Shown here piece by piece: positions 43,119 to 52,254 of a DNA stretch of 64,000 nt. The stretch lies in assembly GCA_019638395.1 (NCBI GenBank), contig JAHBTX010000004.1:763177-827176 (forward strand). Reading direction: 5' to 3'. This stretch comes from Cyclobacteriaceae bacterium. GTDB taxonomy: Bacteria; Bacteroidota; Bacteroidia; Cytophagales; Cyclobacteriaceae. The notes below the pieces were generated by a model. The model saw only the letters and a program-made list of their open reading frames with translations, was not told the DNA's origin and searched no databases. The position numbers and the translations under genes are program-made. Each line of letters opens with the position of its first letter. The first letter of the stretch is position 1.

Positions 43119-44307
43119 GGATGTATTCAATTATAGCTGTAACGATATCAGCGGCCACTTCTTTTTTGGACTTAAGATTAAATTCTTTCGAGGCACTGGC
43201 ACTTATGATTGAGATTTTGTTGGTGTCATACCCAAAACCGGCTCCGGTATCGTTTAGCGAGTTAAGCACAATCAAATCAAAATTTTTTGACTTTAACTTG
43301 GCTTGCGCGTTTATCGTTTCATTTTCGGTTTCCAATGCGAAACCCACCGTTACTTGCCCCGGTTTTTTTTGGTTGCCAAGTTCTGCAGCTATGTCGTAGG
43401 TTTTCACCAATTCAATGTGCATTGGGGTATTACCTTTTTTTATTTTCTGATCGGCCTTGTGTGCAGGTCGATAGTCGGCCACAGCAGCTGAGAATATGGT
43501 AATGTCGGCATGACTAAAATGTTGTTGACTCGCGTGAAACATTTCTTCGGCTGAGGTAACTTTTACCACTGTAACTCCGACAGGTGCCGTCAGGTGCGTA
43601 GGGCCCGACACCAATGTAACATCCGCTCCCTGTAGCAACAATTCTTCGGCAAGGGCATAACCCATTTTGCCGGTGCTATGGTTTCCGATAAACCGAACGG
43701 GATCGAGTGCTTCATACGTAGGCCCCGCGGTTACCAAAGCTTTTTTACCGGTAAGTTTGCCCGGTTTAAATAAGTTTTCAATTGTTTCAACAATTTGCCC
43801 GGGCTCGGCCATTCTTCCTGTACCAATCAGGCCACTGGCCAATTCGCCATGCGTGGGCTCTATTAATTTATTACCAAAGGCAGCCAAACTTTTGAGATTA
43901 CGTTGGGTGGCGGGGTGTTGCCACATATCCAAATCCATTGCTGGTGCAAAAAGTACCGGGCAACGGGCCGATAGGTAGGTGGCTAATAACAAATTATCGC
44001 ACAAGCCATTGGCCATTTTAGCTAAGGTGTTAGCACTGGCCGGTGCAATAATCATTACATCGGCCCAAAGGGCTAACTCAACATGATTATTCCATTGGCC
44101 GGTTTCGTCTTTACTAAAGTTGGTAAGAACCGGATGTTTAGAGAGTGTGGCGAGCGTAAGGGGCGTAGTAAAATCATGTGCCGAGACGGTCATGATTACT
44201 TTAACATCGGCTCCATTTTTAACTAAAAGCCGGATGATCAATGCCGATTTGTATGCAGCAATACTGCCGCATACACCCAGCAGAACTTTTTTTCCGGCAA
44301 GCGGCAT
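43111..44307 (-). CDS. coaBC: Bifunctional phosphopantothenoylcysteine decarboxylase / phosphopantothenate-cysteine ligase
   Basis: A 398-residue two-domain enzyme of coenzyme A synthesis. The CoaC half (1-180) is a flavoprotein decarboxylase with VCGSIAAYKSALIIRLL, PASANTLAKMANGLCDNLL and PAMDLDMWQHPATQRN, including the active-site segment. The CoaB half (about 185-398) is the CTP-dependent ligase with VTAGPTYEALDPVRFIGNHSTGKMG and IFSAAVADYRPA. The start overlaps the rpoZ stop by one base and the 3' end overlaps porD, so the genes are tightly coupled. Confidence 0.95.
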   Translation of the reverse strand: MPLAGKKVLLGVCGSIAAYKSALIIRLLVKNGADVKVIMTVSAHDFTTPLTLATLSKHPVLTNFSKDETGQWNNHVELALWADVMIIAPASANTLAKMANGLCDNLLLATYLSARCPVLFAPAMDLDMWQHPATQRNLKSLAAFGNKLIEPTHGELASGLIGTGRMAEPGQIVETIENLFKPGKLTGKKALVTAGPTYEALDPVRFIGNHSTGKMGYALAEELLLQGADVTLVSGPTHLTAPVGVTVVKVTSAEEMFHASQQHFSHADITIFSAAVADYRPAHKADQKIKKGNTPMHIELVKTYDIAAELGNQKKPGQVTVGFALETENETINAQAKLKSKNFDLIVLNSLNDTGAGFGYDTNKISIISASASKEFNLKSKKEVAADIVTAIIEYIHA

Positions 44308-44636
44308 TACTCAGGTTTTACTTCCGTCTCTGCTTCTGTCGAACGCATGCGGTAACTTAATTTACCTTCCAGAAACTCTTCAATAGCGGTACTGGTTGGC
44401 TTTGGCATACGCTCATAATAACGTGAAATTTCTATCTGTTCTCGGTTTTCAAATACTTCTTCAAGATTATCAACCGTAGTAGCAAACTCAGCAAGTTTGT
44501 TATTTAATTCTTCTTTCAGGTTAACAGCAATCTGGCGTGCGCGCTTAGAAATTACCACAACCGATTCGTACAAGTTTCCGGTAGGGGCTGCGATTTTATC
44601 GATATCGCGGGTAACAATTGATGGTTGAATAGCCAT
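44307..44636 (-). CDS. rpoZ: DNA-directed RNA polymerase omega subunit, Bacteroidota type
   Basis: A 109-residue RpoZ-like protein. GNLYESVVVISKRARQIAVNLKEEL is the conserved core that clamps the beta' subunit, preceded by VTRDIDKIAAPT. It is followed by a phylum-specific tail (IEEFLEGKLSYRM and acidic residues). Omega helps assemble and stabilise RNA polymerase. It is encoded 4 nt after bamD and overlaps coaBC, a gene order typical of the phylum. Confidence 0.9.
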   Translation of the reverse strand: MAIQPSIVTRDIDKIAAPTGNLYESVVVISKRARQIAVNLKEELNNKLAEFATTVDNLEEVFENREQIEISRYYERMPKPTSTAIEEFLEGKLSYRMRSTEAETEVKPE

Positions 44637-44640
44637 AAGG

Positions 44641-45450
44641 TTAAATTTTATTGCTTTTTAATTTATTAACGCGTTCTAAACTTTCGGTGTAATAGCGCTC
44701 GGCTTCTTTCAGGTAATTGCTGTTAGGAAAGTTATCCACCAACTCTTTATAATAGTCAACGGTAAGATTAAATCTTTCTAATTGCTTAGTGCGGATGCTT
44801 ACCGTGGCCAACTCAAATTCAGCAATTACTTTTAAATAGGCACTTTCTTCCAGGTACTTTGAATCGGGAAAGTTCTTTTTGAAGTTATCCAATGAGATTA
44901 CGGCAGCTTCATACATCTTTAGTTTCAGATAATGTTTTGCATTATCAAACCCCTTCTTTTCTAATTTTTGCTGGCTAACAGTAATAACCTCTACAGCCCG
45001 GTTTAAAAACTGACTGCCAGGATAGCGATTCAAAAAATTTTGCATGGCATTCATGGCTTCAATGCTGCTGTGTTGATCTTTGCTCGAATCGGGCGAAGAA
45101 GCATACAAACAATAGGCATACATGAATGTGGCTTCCTCAGCCAGGCTACTGCGGCCATACGTTTCGTAAAATGTCTTAAACTGATCGGAAGCCAATAAGT
45201 ATAGCTTTTCGTGGTATTGGCAGTAGGCCAGATTAAATTCAATCTTTTCGCCTTCGGGCAAGCCCCGTACTATCGGTAGAATTTGTTCAAAAAGTATGGA
45301 AGCCCGGTAATAATCTTTCTTGGCATAATAGTTAAGGCCGGCCTCGTATTTTACGCGCCAGTCTTCACTCTTTTCTATCCGCCTGAATTTACTGCAGCCA
45401 ACAGCCACCAGCGCAAGCAGGGTAAGTGCCACGAGGCTTTTCTTAAACAT
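44641..45450 (-). CDS. bamD: Outer membrane assembly lipoprotein BamD
   Basis: About 269 residues from MFKKSLVALTLLALVAVGC, a lipoprotein signal with the lipidated Cys at 19 (the frame extends 12 codons further upstream). Five TPR-like repeats follow, including YEAGLNYYAKKDYYRASILFEQI and FNLAYCQYHEKLYLLASDQFKTF. BamD is the essential periplasm-facing lipoprotein of the BAM complex that inserts outer-membrane barrels. It leads the cluster with rpoZ, coaBC, porD and recN and has a promoter just upstream. Confidence 0.92.
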   Translation of the reverse strand: MFKKSLVALTLLALVAVGCSKFRRIEKSEDWRVKYEAGLNYYAKKDYYRASILFEQILPIVRGLPEGEKIEFNLAYCQYHEKLYLLASDQFKTFYETYGRSSLAEEATFMYAYCLYASSPDSSKDQHSSIEAMNAMQNFLNRYPGSQFLNRAVEVITVSQQKLEKKGFDNAKHYLKLKMYEAAVISLDNFKKNFPDSKYLEESAYLKVIAEFELATVSIRTKQLERFNLTVDYYKELVDNFPNSNYLKEAERYYTESLERVNKLKSNKI

Positions 45451-45509
45451 TGGTTGAAAGGATTTTAAAATTTTCAAAAAATTCAATGCCTACGGCTTAT
45501 TTAAGCCTG

Positions 45510-45539
45510 CAAATATACTACAGGGCAACTAATTAGCAA
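45510..45539 (-). promoter_or_regulatory. Promoter of the bamD cluster
   Basis: On the minus strand, TTG (45539-45537) and TATATTTG (45517-45510) are separated by 19 nt. This matches the TTG / TAnnTTTG consensus of the primary sigma factor of Bacteroidota. The bamD start is about 60 nt downstream. Confidence 0.65.
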
Positions 45540-45577
45540 TTTGATGTTTGCTTGTTAAAACGTAAAAAACACCTGGT

Positions 45578-46282
45578 TTATTTTCGAATGATGAGCTTTC
45601 GTGTTATGATGCCGTTACCATCCAGGTATAACGTGTAAAAATAAATGCCTGCCGTGTACTCTTCTGTTTGCAGTTTTACGCGTGTTTCGGACGTGGGGAG
45701 TTCGAATTCATCCATTGGTTTGCCCAGGATGTTATGAATTATAAGCTTGGCCTTTGCATTTTCGTTATGGAGGCGATATTCGATAAAGGCATAATCCTGA
45801 ACCGGGTTGGGGTAAACGTCCTGTATGGTAATATCTTTGGAGTGAAATAAAACCGGCTTTTCAATTCGCTCTTGTACCTGAATATTTACCTGATACTCTT
45901 TCATTTCGGCATTATTCCCTTTCGGATACACCTGAAATTTGAGGGTGTGCTGGCCGGCAATCAGTCCGGTCTCAAGTACAAAGGCCAGTTTCTGTAGTGT
46001 TTCGCCAGGCTCAACTCGCTTGGAAAACTCTGTAAATGTAGTTTCAAGGCAATTTTTATCGAGACAGAAATACCCTTTCTGACTTTCGCCCAAATCAGTT
46101 TGCGCCTTGCGAATAATGTAAAAAACCGGTTTATCGGAGTGGTTGGTAATTTTTATGGGGATACGCAGGGTTTCACCAATCATTGTCTGATAATTTTCCT
46201 GAATATCGGGCAGGTCAAATTGCTGCGCCTTTGCAACCAGGCTGGTAATCGCAATGCAAACAAGCAAGGCCCAGACTTTCAT
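45578..46282 (-). CDS. Exported protein with T9SS type A sorting domain
   Basis: About 234 residues. The signal peptide (MKVWALLVCIAITSLVAKAQ) is preferred over a start four codons upstream. The body is an immunoglobulin-like beta domain (TLRIPIKITNHSDKPVFY). The last 80 residues are the type IX C-terminal signal: VYPNPVQDYAFIEYRLH, LIIHNILGKPM and YTAGIYFYTLYLDG ending TRKLIIRK. The protein should be carried across the outer membrane by the same system PorD belongs to. Substrate or ligand unknown. Confidence 0.88.
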   Translation of the reverse strand: MKVWALLVCIAITSLVAKAQQFDLPDIQENYQTMIGETLRIPIKITNHSDKPVFYIIRKAQTDLGESQKGYFCLDKNCLETTFTEFSKRVEPGETLQKLAFVLETGLIAGQHTLKFQVYPKGNNAEMKEYQVNIQVQERIEKPVLFHSKDITIQDVYPNPVQDYAFIEYRLHNENAKAKLIIHNILGKPMDEFELPTSETRVKLQTEEYTAGIYFYTLYLDGNGIITRKLIIRK

Positions 46283-46375
46283 AAACAGACACACTAATTC
46301 AAATGAAATGTAATTAGAAAATTGTGCTTTTCCCTATCGATTGCGAAAAAAAATATTTCAATACACAATTATTGG

Positions 46376-47923
46376 TTAGTTGTCTTCGTTAAGCGGGCGT
46401 TTTACAACATCTTGGCGGGCGGGCCGAAGTTTACCTTTCCAATCAAAACCCTTCAACAATCGGTCGGCTTCTTTAATTTCGTGGGGTGGGGTAAAGGTAG
46501 CATCGGGTTTTACATAGGCCGACACATTGTTAACCCGGCCATTCAAAAAGTTGATGCGCATATTGCTGCATATCATTTTGTTCATTCCGGTGGTATAGGT
46601 AATCAATAGCTTGCCCTTGTCTGTTTCGATTTCTTTTTCCTGTAAGGCATGGTAAATACTTTCGCCATTACCATTAACTGCTACAAAGTTGATTTGGCTG
46701 CCACTGAAATGGGCCACCATTCTACGGCCCTTTATCTGATTGAAATTACGGAGCGAATCCTGGGAGGCTACAAATGAATTGGCAATCATATACAACCGAT
46801 CTATCTTTTTGTTTTTCATCACCATGTAAATCGAATCGGCTGTCATCTGGTTTTCATTGTTCCATAAAATGGGTTGGGTGTACATGTGTAAGGTAGAATC
46901 GCTGGCTATATAGGCAAGTGAATCGGCTACGCCTTGCATATCGCTTTTGAAGATTTTTACATGATTATACGCTAACAATCTTTTCTTTTTCGGATTGGGG
47001 TTTTCGATGGATACCAGGGTATCGGCTGTTATAAAAAGAGTGTCGGCATCATCGCCAATTTTTGCTACGAAAGCGTTGCCAAACACTTTGGAGATACCTT
47101 TCTGTTTATCGTAAAAACTGTTATCGCCAAAAATCAACATGTTTTCTTCTTTGGATGTCATTACCACGCGGCCTTTAGCCCGATAGAATTTTCGCACATC
47201 GTCAATCTGGTATTCATCGCCTTTTATCTTGTATTCGGCTGTTTCCATTTGGCCAACATTCAGGGCCGAGGCTTTCAGATTGGTATTGTAAAAACCACTT
47301 TTATAAACTGCGGTGCTGCCATCTTTGTTGGTTACTGTTGTATTATCCCGAAAGTAGATGATCTTGGTGGTAGAGTTGTATTGCAAGGTGTCCGATTCCA
47401 TTGTATAGTCAGGATTTTTACCGGTTACTTCCGTTTTAAAAGAAGCCATGTTTGTGCGGGTGTCGTAGTAACCTTTTTTGCTGGTGAGCACATTGGTGGA
47501 GTCAACCAGGCGGCCGCCATTAAAGTAGCGGGCCTCACCTTTAAGTCGATCGTAATCCAGAAAGTCGGTATAAAGTGTAGCTATTCCTTTCTTTGTAAAC
47601 ACTACGTTTTTTCGCAGATAGGCAATGCGTTTGTTGCCATCGTAGCTCAGGCTGCGCGATACTACATCTACCGAGTCGCCATCGGTAATGTGCACCCGGC
47701 CAAAGGCTTCTACCCGATTATTTTTTTTGAAAAAGTGTGCCGAATCGCAATAGATGGTGGTATTGTTCTGAATAAAAATTACGTTGCCAATTACCCGATC
47801 AAACCGCTCGCCATCCTTCATAGCCCCAAACAGGTTATCGGCTTTTTTTAGTTTTACCTGCCGCTGGGCAACCGAAAGTTGGGCACTCACCACCAAAAAC
47901 AAGATCAATACAATACGTATCAT
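46376..47923 (-). CDS. OstA/LptA-like protein
   Basis: A 515-residue exported protein with a signal peptide (1-19) and repeated OstA-type beta-strand units, for example VIGNVIFIQNNTTIYCDSAHFFKKNNRVEAFG and YTMESDTLQYNSTTKIIYFRDN. The repeats fit the beta-jellyroll fold that carries lipopolysaccharide across the periplasm. It is longer than LptA and of the type that replaces it in Bacteroidota. It is divergent from tilS across 35 bp that hold both promoters. Confidence 0.82.
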   Translation of the reverse strand: MIRIVLILFLVVSAQLSVAQRQVKLKKADNLFGAMKDGERFDRVIGNVIFIQNNTTIYCDSAHFFKKNNRVEAFGRVHITDGDSVDVVSRSLSYDGNKRIAYLRKNVVFTKKGIATLYTDFLDYDRLKGEARYFNGGRLVDSTNVLTSKKGYYDTRTNMASFKTEVTGKNPDYTMESDTLQYNSTTKIIYFRDNTTVTNKDGSTAVYKSGFYNTNLKASALNVGQMETAEYKIKGDEYQIDDVRKFYRAKGRVVMTSKEENMLIFGDNSFYDKQKGISKVFGNAFVAKIGDDADTLFITADTLVSIENPNPKKKRLLAYNHVKIFKSDMQGVADSLAYIASDSTLHMYTQPILWNNENQMTADSIYMVMKNKKIDRLYMIANSFVASQDSLRNFNQIKGRRMVAHFSGSQINFVAVNGNGESIYHALQEKEIETDKGKLLITYTTGMNKMICSNMRINFLNGRVNNVSAYVKPDATFTPPHEIKEADRLLKGFDWKGKLRPARQDVVKRPLNEDN

Positions 47924-47928
47924 CGGGT

Positions 47929-47936
47929 CAAAAATA
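47929..47936 (-). promoter_or_regulatory. -7 promoter box for the OstA-like gene
   Basis: Minus-strand TATTTTTG matches TAnnTTTG and ends 5 nt before the start codon, so the message would be almost leaderless. No upstream TTG at ideal spacing was seen. Confidence 0.4.
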
Positions 47937-47945
47937 GATAAAAGT

Positions 47946-47953
47946 TATCTTTG
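47946..47953 (+). promoter_or_regulatory. -7 promoter box for tilS
   Basis: TATCTTTG is an exact fit to TAnnTTTG and ends 5 nt before the GTG start, mirroring the box facing the OstA-like gene. Confidence 0.45.
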
Positions 47954-47958
47954 GCTTT

Positions 47959-49269
47959 GTGAAGCAATCCTTTCTCACTCATCTGCATCGGTATGGCGTA
48001 ACACACGCAACCAAATTGCTGCTGGCCGTAAGTGGCGGGCTTGATTCGATGGTGATGCTGCATTTGTTTCATTCGTTGAAATTTGAGGTGGCTGTAGCTC
48101 ATGTGAATTTTGGACTGCGTGGTTCTGAATCGGATGCAGATCAGCAGTTTGTTAAAAATTGGTGTGCCGAATATCAGATTCCGTTTTTTACTACCCGTCT
48201 TGAAACCAACAATTATGCCACCGAGCAAGGGCTTTCCATTCAAATGGCTGCGCGCGAGTTGCGCTATCAATGGTTTGATGCCTTACTATTGCAACACCGG
48301 TATCAGTTTATTGCCACCGCTCATCACCTTAACGATTCGCTCGAAACTGCCTTGTTAAACCTAGCTCGTGGAGGTGGTTTGGAAGGTTTAACAGGTATAG
48401 CGCCCCTTTCGGGTAATCGGTTTCGGCCACTCATGTTTGCAACCCGTGCTGAGATAGAAATATATGCAGCCAAAAATGAAATTGCATGGCGCGAAGACAG
48501 CAGTAATCAAACCGATGCCTATCAGCGCAACCTCATTCGCCATCGGGTAATTCCGGAATTAAAAAAAATTAATCCCGCATTGGAGATGGGCTACGCATCT
48601 ACGGTATTAAAAATCAACCACGATCTTGCTATTCTAACGGCTGAGTGGCAACAGTGGTGTTCTACTTATACTCAATCTACCGGTGCGGAGGTTAAAATCT
48701 TCAAAGAAGGTGTGCAACCGGCTACCTTGCCGCACTTGTGGCGTATCCTTCGCACCTATGGTTTTGGTTGGGAACAAACCGAAAGCATACAGCAAGCGGC
48801 TGTTGGCCAACCTGGAAAAATATTTTACAGTGCCACGCATTCTTTAACAGTTGATCGTGCCTATTTAATCATTACCAAACTTACAACACCGATTGAGGCT
48901 GTTACCCTTCAACTTAGCAGTGGAAAATATAGGACGGTTGATCAAGAAATGGCGGTACAGGTAGATCAGGTTCCGTTTATTGTGGCCGATCAAACGGTGG
49001 CTGTATTAGATCACGACAAGCTTGCGCATGAGTTGGTTTGGCGGAGTTGGCAACCGGGCGATTCATTTATTCCGTTGGGTATGAATCAGCGAAAAAAAAT
49101 CAGCGACTTTCTGGTTGATGCGAAAGTACCGCTTGGGCTAAAGCGCAATGTAACCGTGCTGGAAAGCGATGGAGAGATTGCCTGGTTAGTAGGTTTTAGA
49201 ATTGACAATCGGTTTAAAATTACCACCAATACGCGAAAAGCCGTTGTTTTTAGCATAACACAATTGTGA
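47959..49269 (+). CDS. tilS: tRNA(Ile)-lysidine synthetase
   Basis: A 436-residue TilS, which attaches lysine to C34 of the AUA-decoding tRNA-Ile so that it reads AUA and is charged with isoleucine. The PP-loop ATP motif SGGLDSMVML is at about 25-34, and TAHHLNDSLETALLNLARG at about 118-136. GLTGI and REDSSNQTDAYQRNLIRH complete the N-terminal catalytic domain. The C-terminal TilS domains extend to the end (WQPGDSFIPLGMNQRKKISDFLVD). The start is a GTG. No frame break is seen. Confidence 0.95.
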   Translation: MKQSFLTHLHRYGVTHATKLLLAVSGGLDSMVMLHLFHSLKFEVAVAHVNFGLRGSESDADQQFVKNWCAEYQIPFFTTRLETNNYATEQGLSIQMAARELRYQWFDALLLQHRYQFIATAHHLNDSLETALLNLARGGGLEGLTGIAPLSGNRFRPLMFATRAEIEIYAAKNEIAWREDSSNQTDAYQRNLIRHRVIPELKKINPALEMGYASTVLKINHDLAILTAEWQQWCSTYTQSTGAEVKIFKEGVQPATLPHLWRILRTYGFGWEQTESIQQAAVGQPGKIFYSATHSLTVDRAYLIITKLTTPIEAVTLQLSSGKYRTVDQEMAVQVDQVPFIVADQTVAVLDHDKLAHELVWRSWQPGDSFIPLGMNQRKKISDFLVDAKVPLGLKRNVTVLESDGEIAWLVGFRIDNRFKITTNTRKAVVFSITQL

Positions 49270-49343
49270 GTTTACCTTTTCTTTTGCGCGATGGAGTTAT
49301 AAATTGCGCCCCGATTTCAACGTTCTAAATTAATTTTTGTATT

Positions 49344-50276
49344 ATGAAAATAGCCGTGGTAGGTGCCGGCAATGTGGGCGCCACTTGTGCCGATGTGTTG
49401 GCTTACAAGGAAATTGCAAACGAGATTGTATTGGTAGATATCCGCGAAGGCTTTGCCGAGGGTAAAGCACTTGATATTTGGCAAAAGGCTCCGATTGATT
49501 TGTACGATACCCGAACCATCGGTTCTACCAACGACTATACTAAAACTGCCGGTTCTGAAGTGGTGGTGATTACCTCTGGTCTTCCACGTAAGCCCGGCAT
49601 GACCCGCGATGATTTGATTAATACCAATGCTGGTATTGTAAAATCAGTTACTGAAAATGTGATTAAGCATTCGCCTGATGCAATTATCATAGTGGTATCG
49701 AATCCATTAGATGTAATGACATACCAGGCGCACATTACCTCCAAACTGCCCCGCACACGCGTAATGGGTATGGCCGGTATTCTCGATACAGCACGCTACC
49801 GCGCATTTTTGGCGGAGGCTTTAAATGTTTCACCAAAAGATATTCAGGCTATGTTGCTAGGTGGCCATGGCGATACCATGGTGCCGCTTCCGCGCTATAC
49901 TACCGTAGGCGGAATTCCGGTAACAGAGTTGATTAGCAAAGACAAGTTGAATGCAATTATTGAGCGTACTAAAGTTGGAGGTGGTGAATTAGTAAAACTG
50001 ATGGGCACTTCGGCCTGGTATGCACCGGGCTCGGCCGCTGCACAAATGGTGGAGGCAATTGTTCGTGATCAAAAACGTGTGTTGCCGGTTTGTATCCGGT
50101 TAGATGGCGAGTATGGAATTAAAGATTGTTACCTGGGAGTGCCGGTTATTCTGGGAAAAGCCGGTGTGGAAAAAATAATAGAGCTTGAGCTTAACAGCGA
50201 AGAGAAAGCGCTGATGGAAACCAGCCGCAAGCACGTGAAGGAAGTGATGGATGTACTGGATAAAATTGGTGGTTAA
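49344..50276 (+). CDS. mdh: Malate dehydrogenase
   Basis: A 310-residue LDH-like malate dehydrogenase of the TCA cycle. The NAD-binding glycine motif AVVGAGNVGATCADVLA is at residues 4-20. The substrate-binding arginines lie in SGLPRKPGMTRDDLI, and MAGILDTARYRAFLAEAL and GGHGDTMVPLPRYT carry the catalytic Asp and His. The second active-site residue after RKP is Met rather than the Gln of LDH, consistent with malate specificity. It is a single-gene unit with a strong terminator. Confidence 0.95.
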   Translation: MKIAVVGAGNVGATCADVLAYKEIANEIVLVDIREGFAEGKALDIWQKAPIDLYDTRTIGSTNDYTKTAGSEVVVITSGLPRKPGMTRDDLINTNAGIVKSVTENVIKHSPDAIIIVVSNPLDVMTYQAHITSKLPRTRVMGMAGILDTARYRAFLAEALNVSPKDIQAMLLGGHGDTMVPLPRYTTVGGIPVTELISKDKLNAIIERTKVGGGELVKLMGTSAWYAPGSAAAQMVEAIVRDQKRVLPVCIRLDGEYGIKDCYLGVPVILGKAGVEKIIELELNSEEKALMETSRKHVKEVMDVLDKIGG

Positions 50277-50303
50277 TCCGCATTAACTTTTGAATATTAA
50301 AAC

Positions 50304-50334
50304 AAAACTCCGGTCGTAAAGGCCGGAGTTTTTT
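50304..50334 (+). terminator. Terminator of mdh
   Basis: AAAACTCCGG and CCGGAGTTTT pair over 10 bp around a 9-nt loop, followed by T residues. Confidence 0.88.
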
Positions 50335-50493
50335 ATTTCTGTCCAACGCCACCCCACAAAGCAGACCCTATTGAGTTGGTACAGAAACGGGTGAGAACCA
50401 TGACGTGCCCACAGCTTTATTAACGATAAACTTTCGATTTAATTTCTTAACCAGTATTTTTTTGAGGTTAACCGGCTGAATGTGCAGATAAGC

Positions 50494-51183
50494 TTAGCGT
50501 TGAAAACGTTTGAGGAATTCTTGCTCGTAGCTTGCCCCTATGGGTACATCTACACCTTGTAGCGAAATAATTTTATTGCGCACGTTATCCACACGTTTAA
50601 ACGGCACAATGTACGAACGGTGTACACGAATAAAATCGGCAGACGATAATTTATCCAGTACGGTCTTCATCGTCATGCGGGCAATTACCGGGCGTTGATC
50701 TTTAATGTGAATTCGGATGTAATCATCCAGGCCTTCAATAAACAAAATCTGATCGGTGGGAATTTTGATTAATTTATAGTCGGCTCGTACAAACAAGTTA
50801 TTATCGGCCGGGTTTGAAGATTGATTTCTTAACTCGTATTGTTCTTTTGCGCGCACTATGGCTTGTTCAAAACGCTGGTAGGTAAAGGGTTTTAATAAGT
50901 AGTCGGTTGCTTTTAAGTTAAAGCCTTCTACTGCAAACTCGCTATAAGCAGTTGTAAAAATTACCTGCGTATTTTGTTGAATACGGGTTGAAAATTCTAA
51001 TCCCGAAATGGAAGGCATCTGAATATCGAGAAATAAAATATCAACCGGAAATTGCTCCAGGTGTTTGAGTGCCAGTGAAGGTTGCGTAAAGCTTTTCTCC
51101 AATTGAAGCCAACCAGTTTGCTTACAAAATGTTTCAAGTACCTGCAGGCCAGGAAACTCATCGTCTAATGCTATTGCTTTCAT
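50494..51183 (-). CDS. LytTR-family response regulator
   Basis: A 229-residue two-domain regulator. The receiver (1-120) has the acidic pair DDE at 7-9, the phospho-acceptor Asp in VDILFLDIQMPSISGLEF (about 57), TTAYSEFAVEGF and a KPF Lys near 98. The C-terminal LytTR domain (about 130-229) has IPTDQILFIEGLDDYIRIH and RVHRSYIVPFKRVDNV. It binds DNA as a dimer in studied relatives. The stop-start overlap of one base with the kinase gene marks them as a cognate pair. Confidence 0.93.
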   Translation of the reverse strand: MKAIALDDEFPGLQVLETFCKQTGWLQLEKSFTQPSLALKHLEQFPVDILFLDIQMPSISGLEFSTRIQQNTQVIFTTAYSEFAVEGFNLKATDYLLKPFTYQRFEQAIVRAKEQYELRNQSSNPADNNLFVRADYKLIKIPTDQILFIEGLDDYIRIHIKDQRPVIARMTMKTVLDKLSSADFIRVHRSYIVPFKRVDNVRNKIISLQGVDVPIGASYEQEFLKRFQR

Positions 51184-52253
51184 TATTCAAGTATAATTGA
51201 AAGGTAAACGGCAAATTCGTGCTCTGATTGTTTAAGGGCTAAGGTATGTTTTTGCGGATAAAGCATCTGCAACCTGTGCTGCACATTTTTAATACCTACT
51301 TCGGTTTTGTTACCATTGCCCGAACTTACTTTTTGATTAGAGATGATGCAAAAAAGTAACTGAAATTCCAGCTTTATCTCGATGCTTATGTGCGATGGTT
51401 GCTCTGGATTTACTCCGTACTTAAAGGCGTTTTCTATAAACGGAATAATTAACATAGGCGCAATGCGCTCATCGTGTTGAGGACTATCCATTTTTACGGT
51501 AAGACTTACCGAAGCAGGAAGGCGCAGCCGTTGCAGTTCTACGTAATTGTTCAGGTACTCCAATTCTTTTGCAAGCGAGACCCGTTCGTGAACGGTATCG
51601 GTAAGTACATACCGCATCATATTTGAGAGTTTTACAACAGCCTGCGCAGTTGCATCTGCTTTTTGAAGTGCCAGCGAGTAAATACTATTGAGGGTATTGA
51701 AAAGAAAATGAGGATTGATTTGTGCGTGCAGGTAAGCTACTTCTGCTTTTTGCCGGGCTGTTTCTGTTTCGCGCAAGCGCGCATTGATGCGCAACATCAG
51801 TGAAAACATAAATACCAAAGTAAAGGGCAACGCATGGCGACCTGCCCTGAATCCTAAACCTTTCGACATGGGGGGTGGTGGCATAACCCGTGGATTCACA
51901 AGTGGTGTTTGTGCACCCGGTTTTTCATCCGGCAGTGTGTTAACCTTTTGCATCGGAAATCCTTCATCGGGTGCTACTGCTTCGGTAGTAAAGGCAATAA
52001 AAAGAAAAACGCCAATGGTTATAATTGTAAACCGCCAGTATTTTTTCGTGAAGAAAAAACGAACGGTTAGCCAATGATAGTTTAGGTAGAAATAGCCAAT
52101 CAGAAATGCATCTCTTGTTAGCGTGTTTAATCCACCAGCACCCTTAAAGAAAAATAATACATCTGCTTTAGGCCCCGGAAAAAATAAAATGGGAAGGGTA
52201 ATAAAAATGGCCCAACCGGCTAAATGCAAAACGATTTGCGGAATGCGGCTCAT
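51183..52253 (-). CDS. LytS-type sensor histidine kinase
   Basis: A 356-residue membrane kinase of the His_kinase (PF06580) family. Roughly four membrane helices occupy 1-160: GWAIFITLPILFF, the region around LIGYFYLNYHWL, ITIGVFLFIAFTT and HALPFTLVFMFSLML. The phospho-acceptor His is in LHAQINPHFLFNTLNSIYSLAL (about 199). The ATP-binding N box is MLIIPFIENAFKYG, and a short C-terminal part lacks an obvious strong G2 box. It probably phosphorylates the adjacent LytTR regulator. The signal is unknown. Confidence 0.9.
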   Translation of the reverse strand: MSRIPQIVLHLAGWAIFITLPILFFPGPKADVLFFFKGAGGLNTLTRDAFLIGYFYLNYHWLTVRFFFTKKYWRFTIITIGVFLFIAFTTEAVAPDEGFPMQKVNTLPDEKPGAQTPLVNPRVMPPPPMSKGLGFRAGRHALPFTLVFMFSLMLRINARLRETETARQKAEVAYLHAQINPHFLFNTLNSIYSLALQKADATAQAVVKLSNMMRYVLTDTVHERVSLAKELEYLNNYVELQRLRLPASVSLTVKMDSPQHDERIAPMLIIPFIENAFKYGVNPEQPSHISIEIKLEFQLLFCIISNQKVSSGNGNKTEVGIKNVQHRLQMLYPQKHTLALKQSEHEFAVYLSIILE

Positions 52254-52254
52254 C

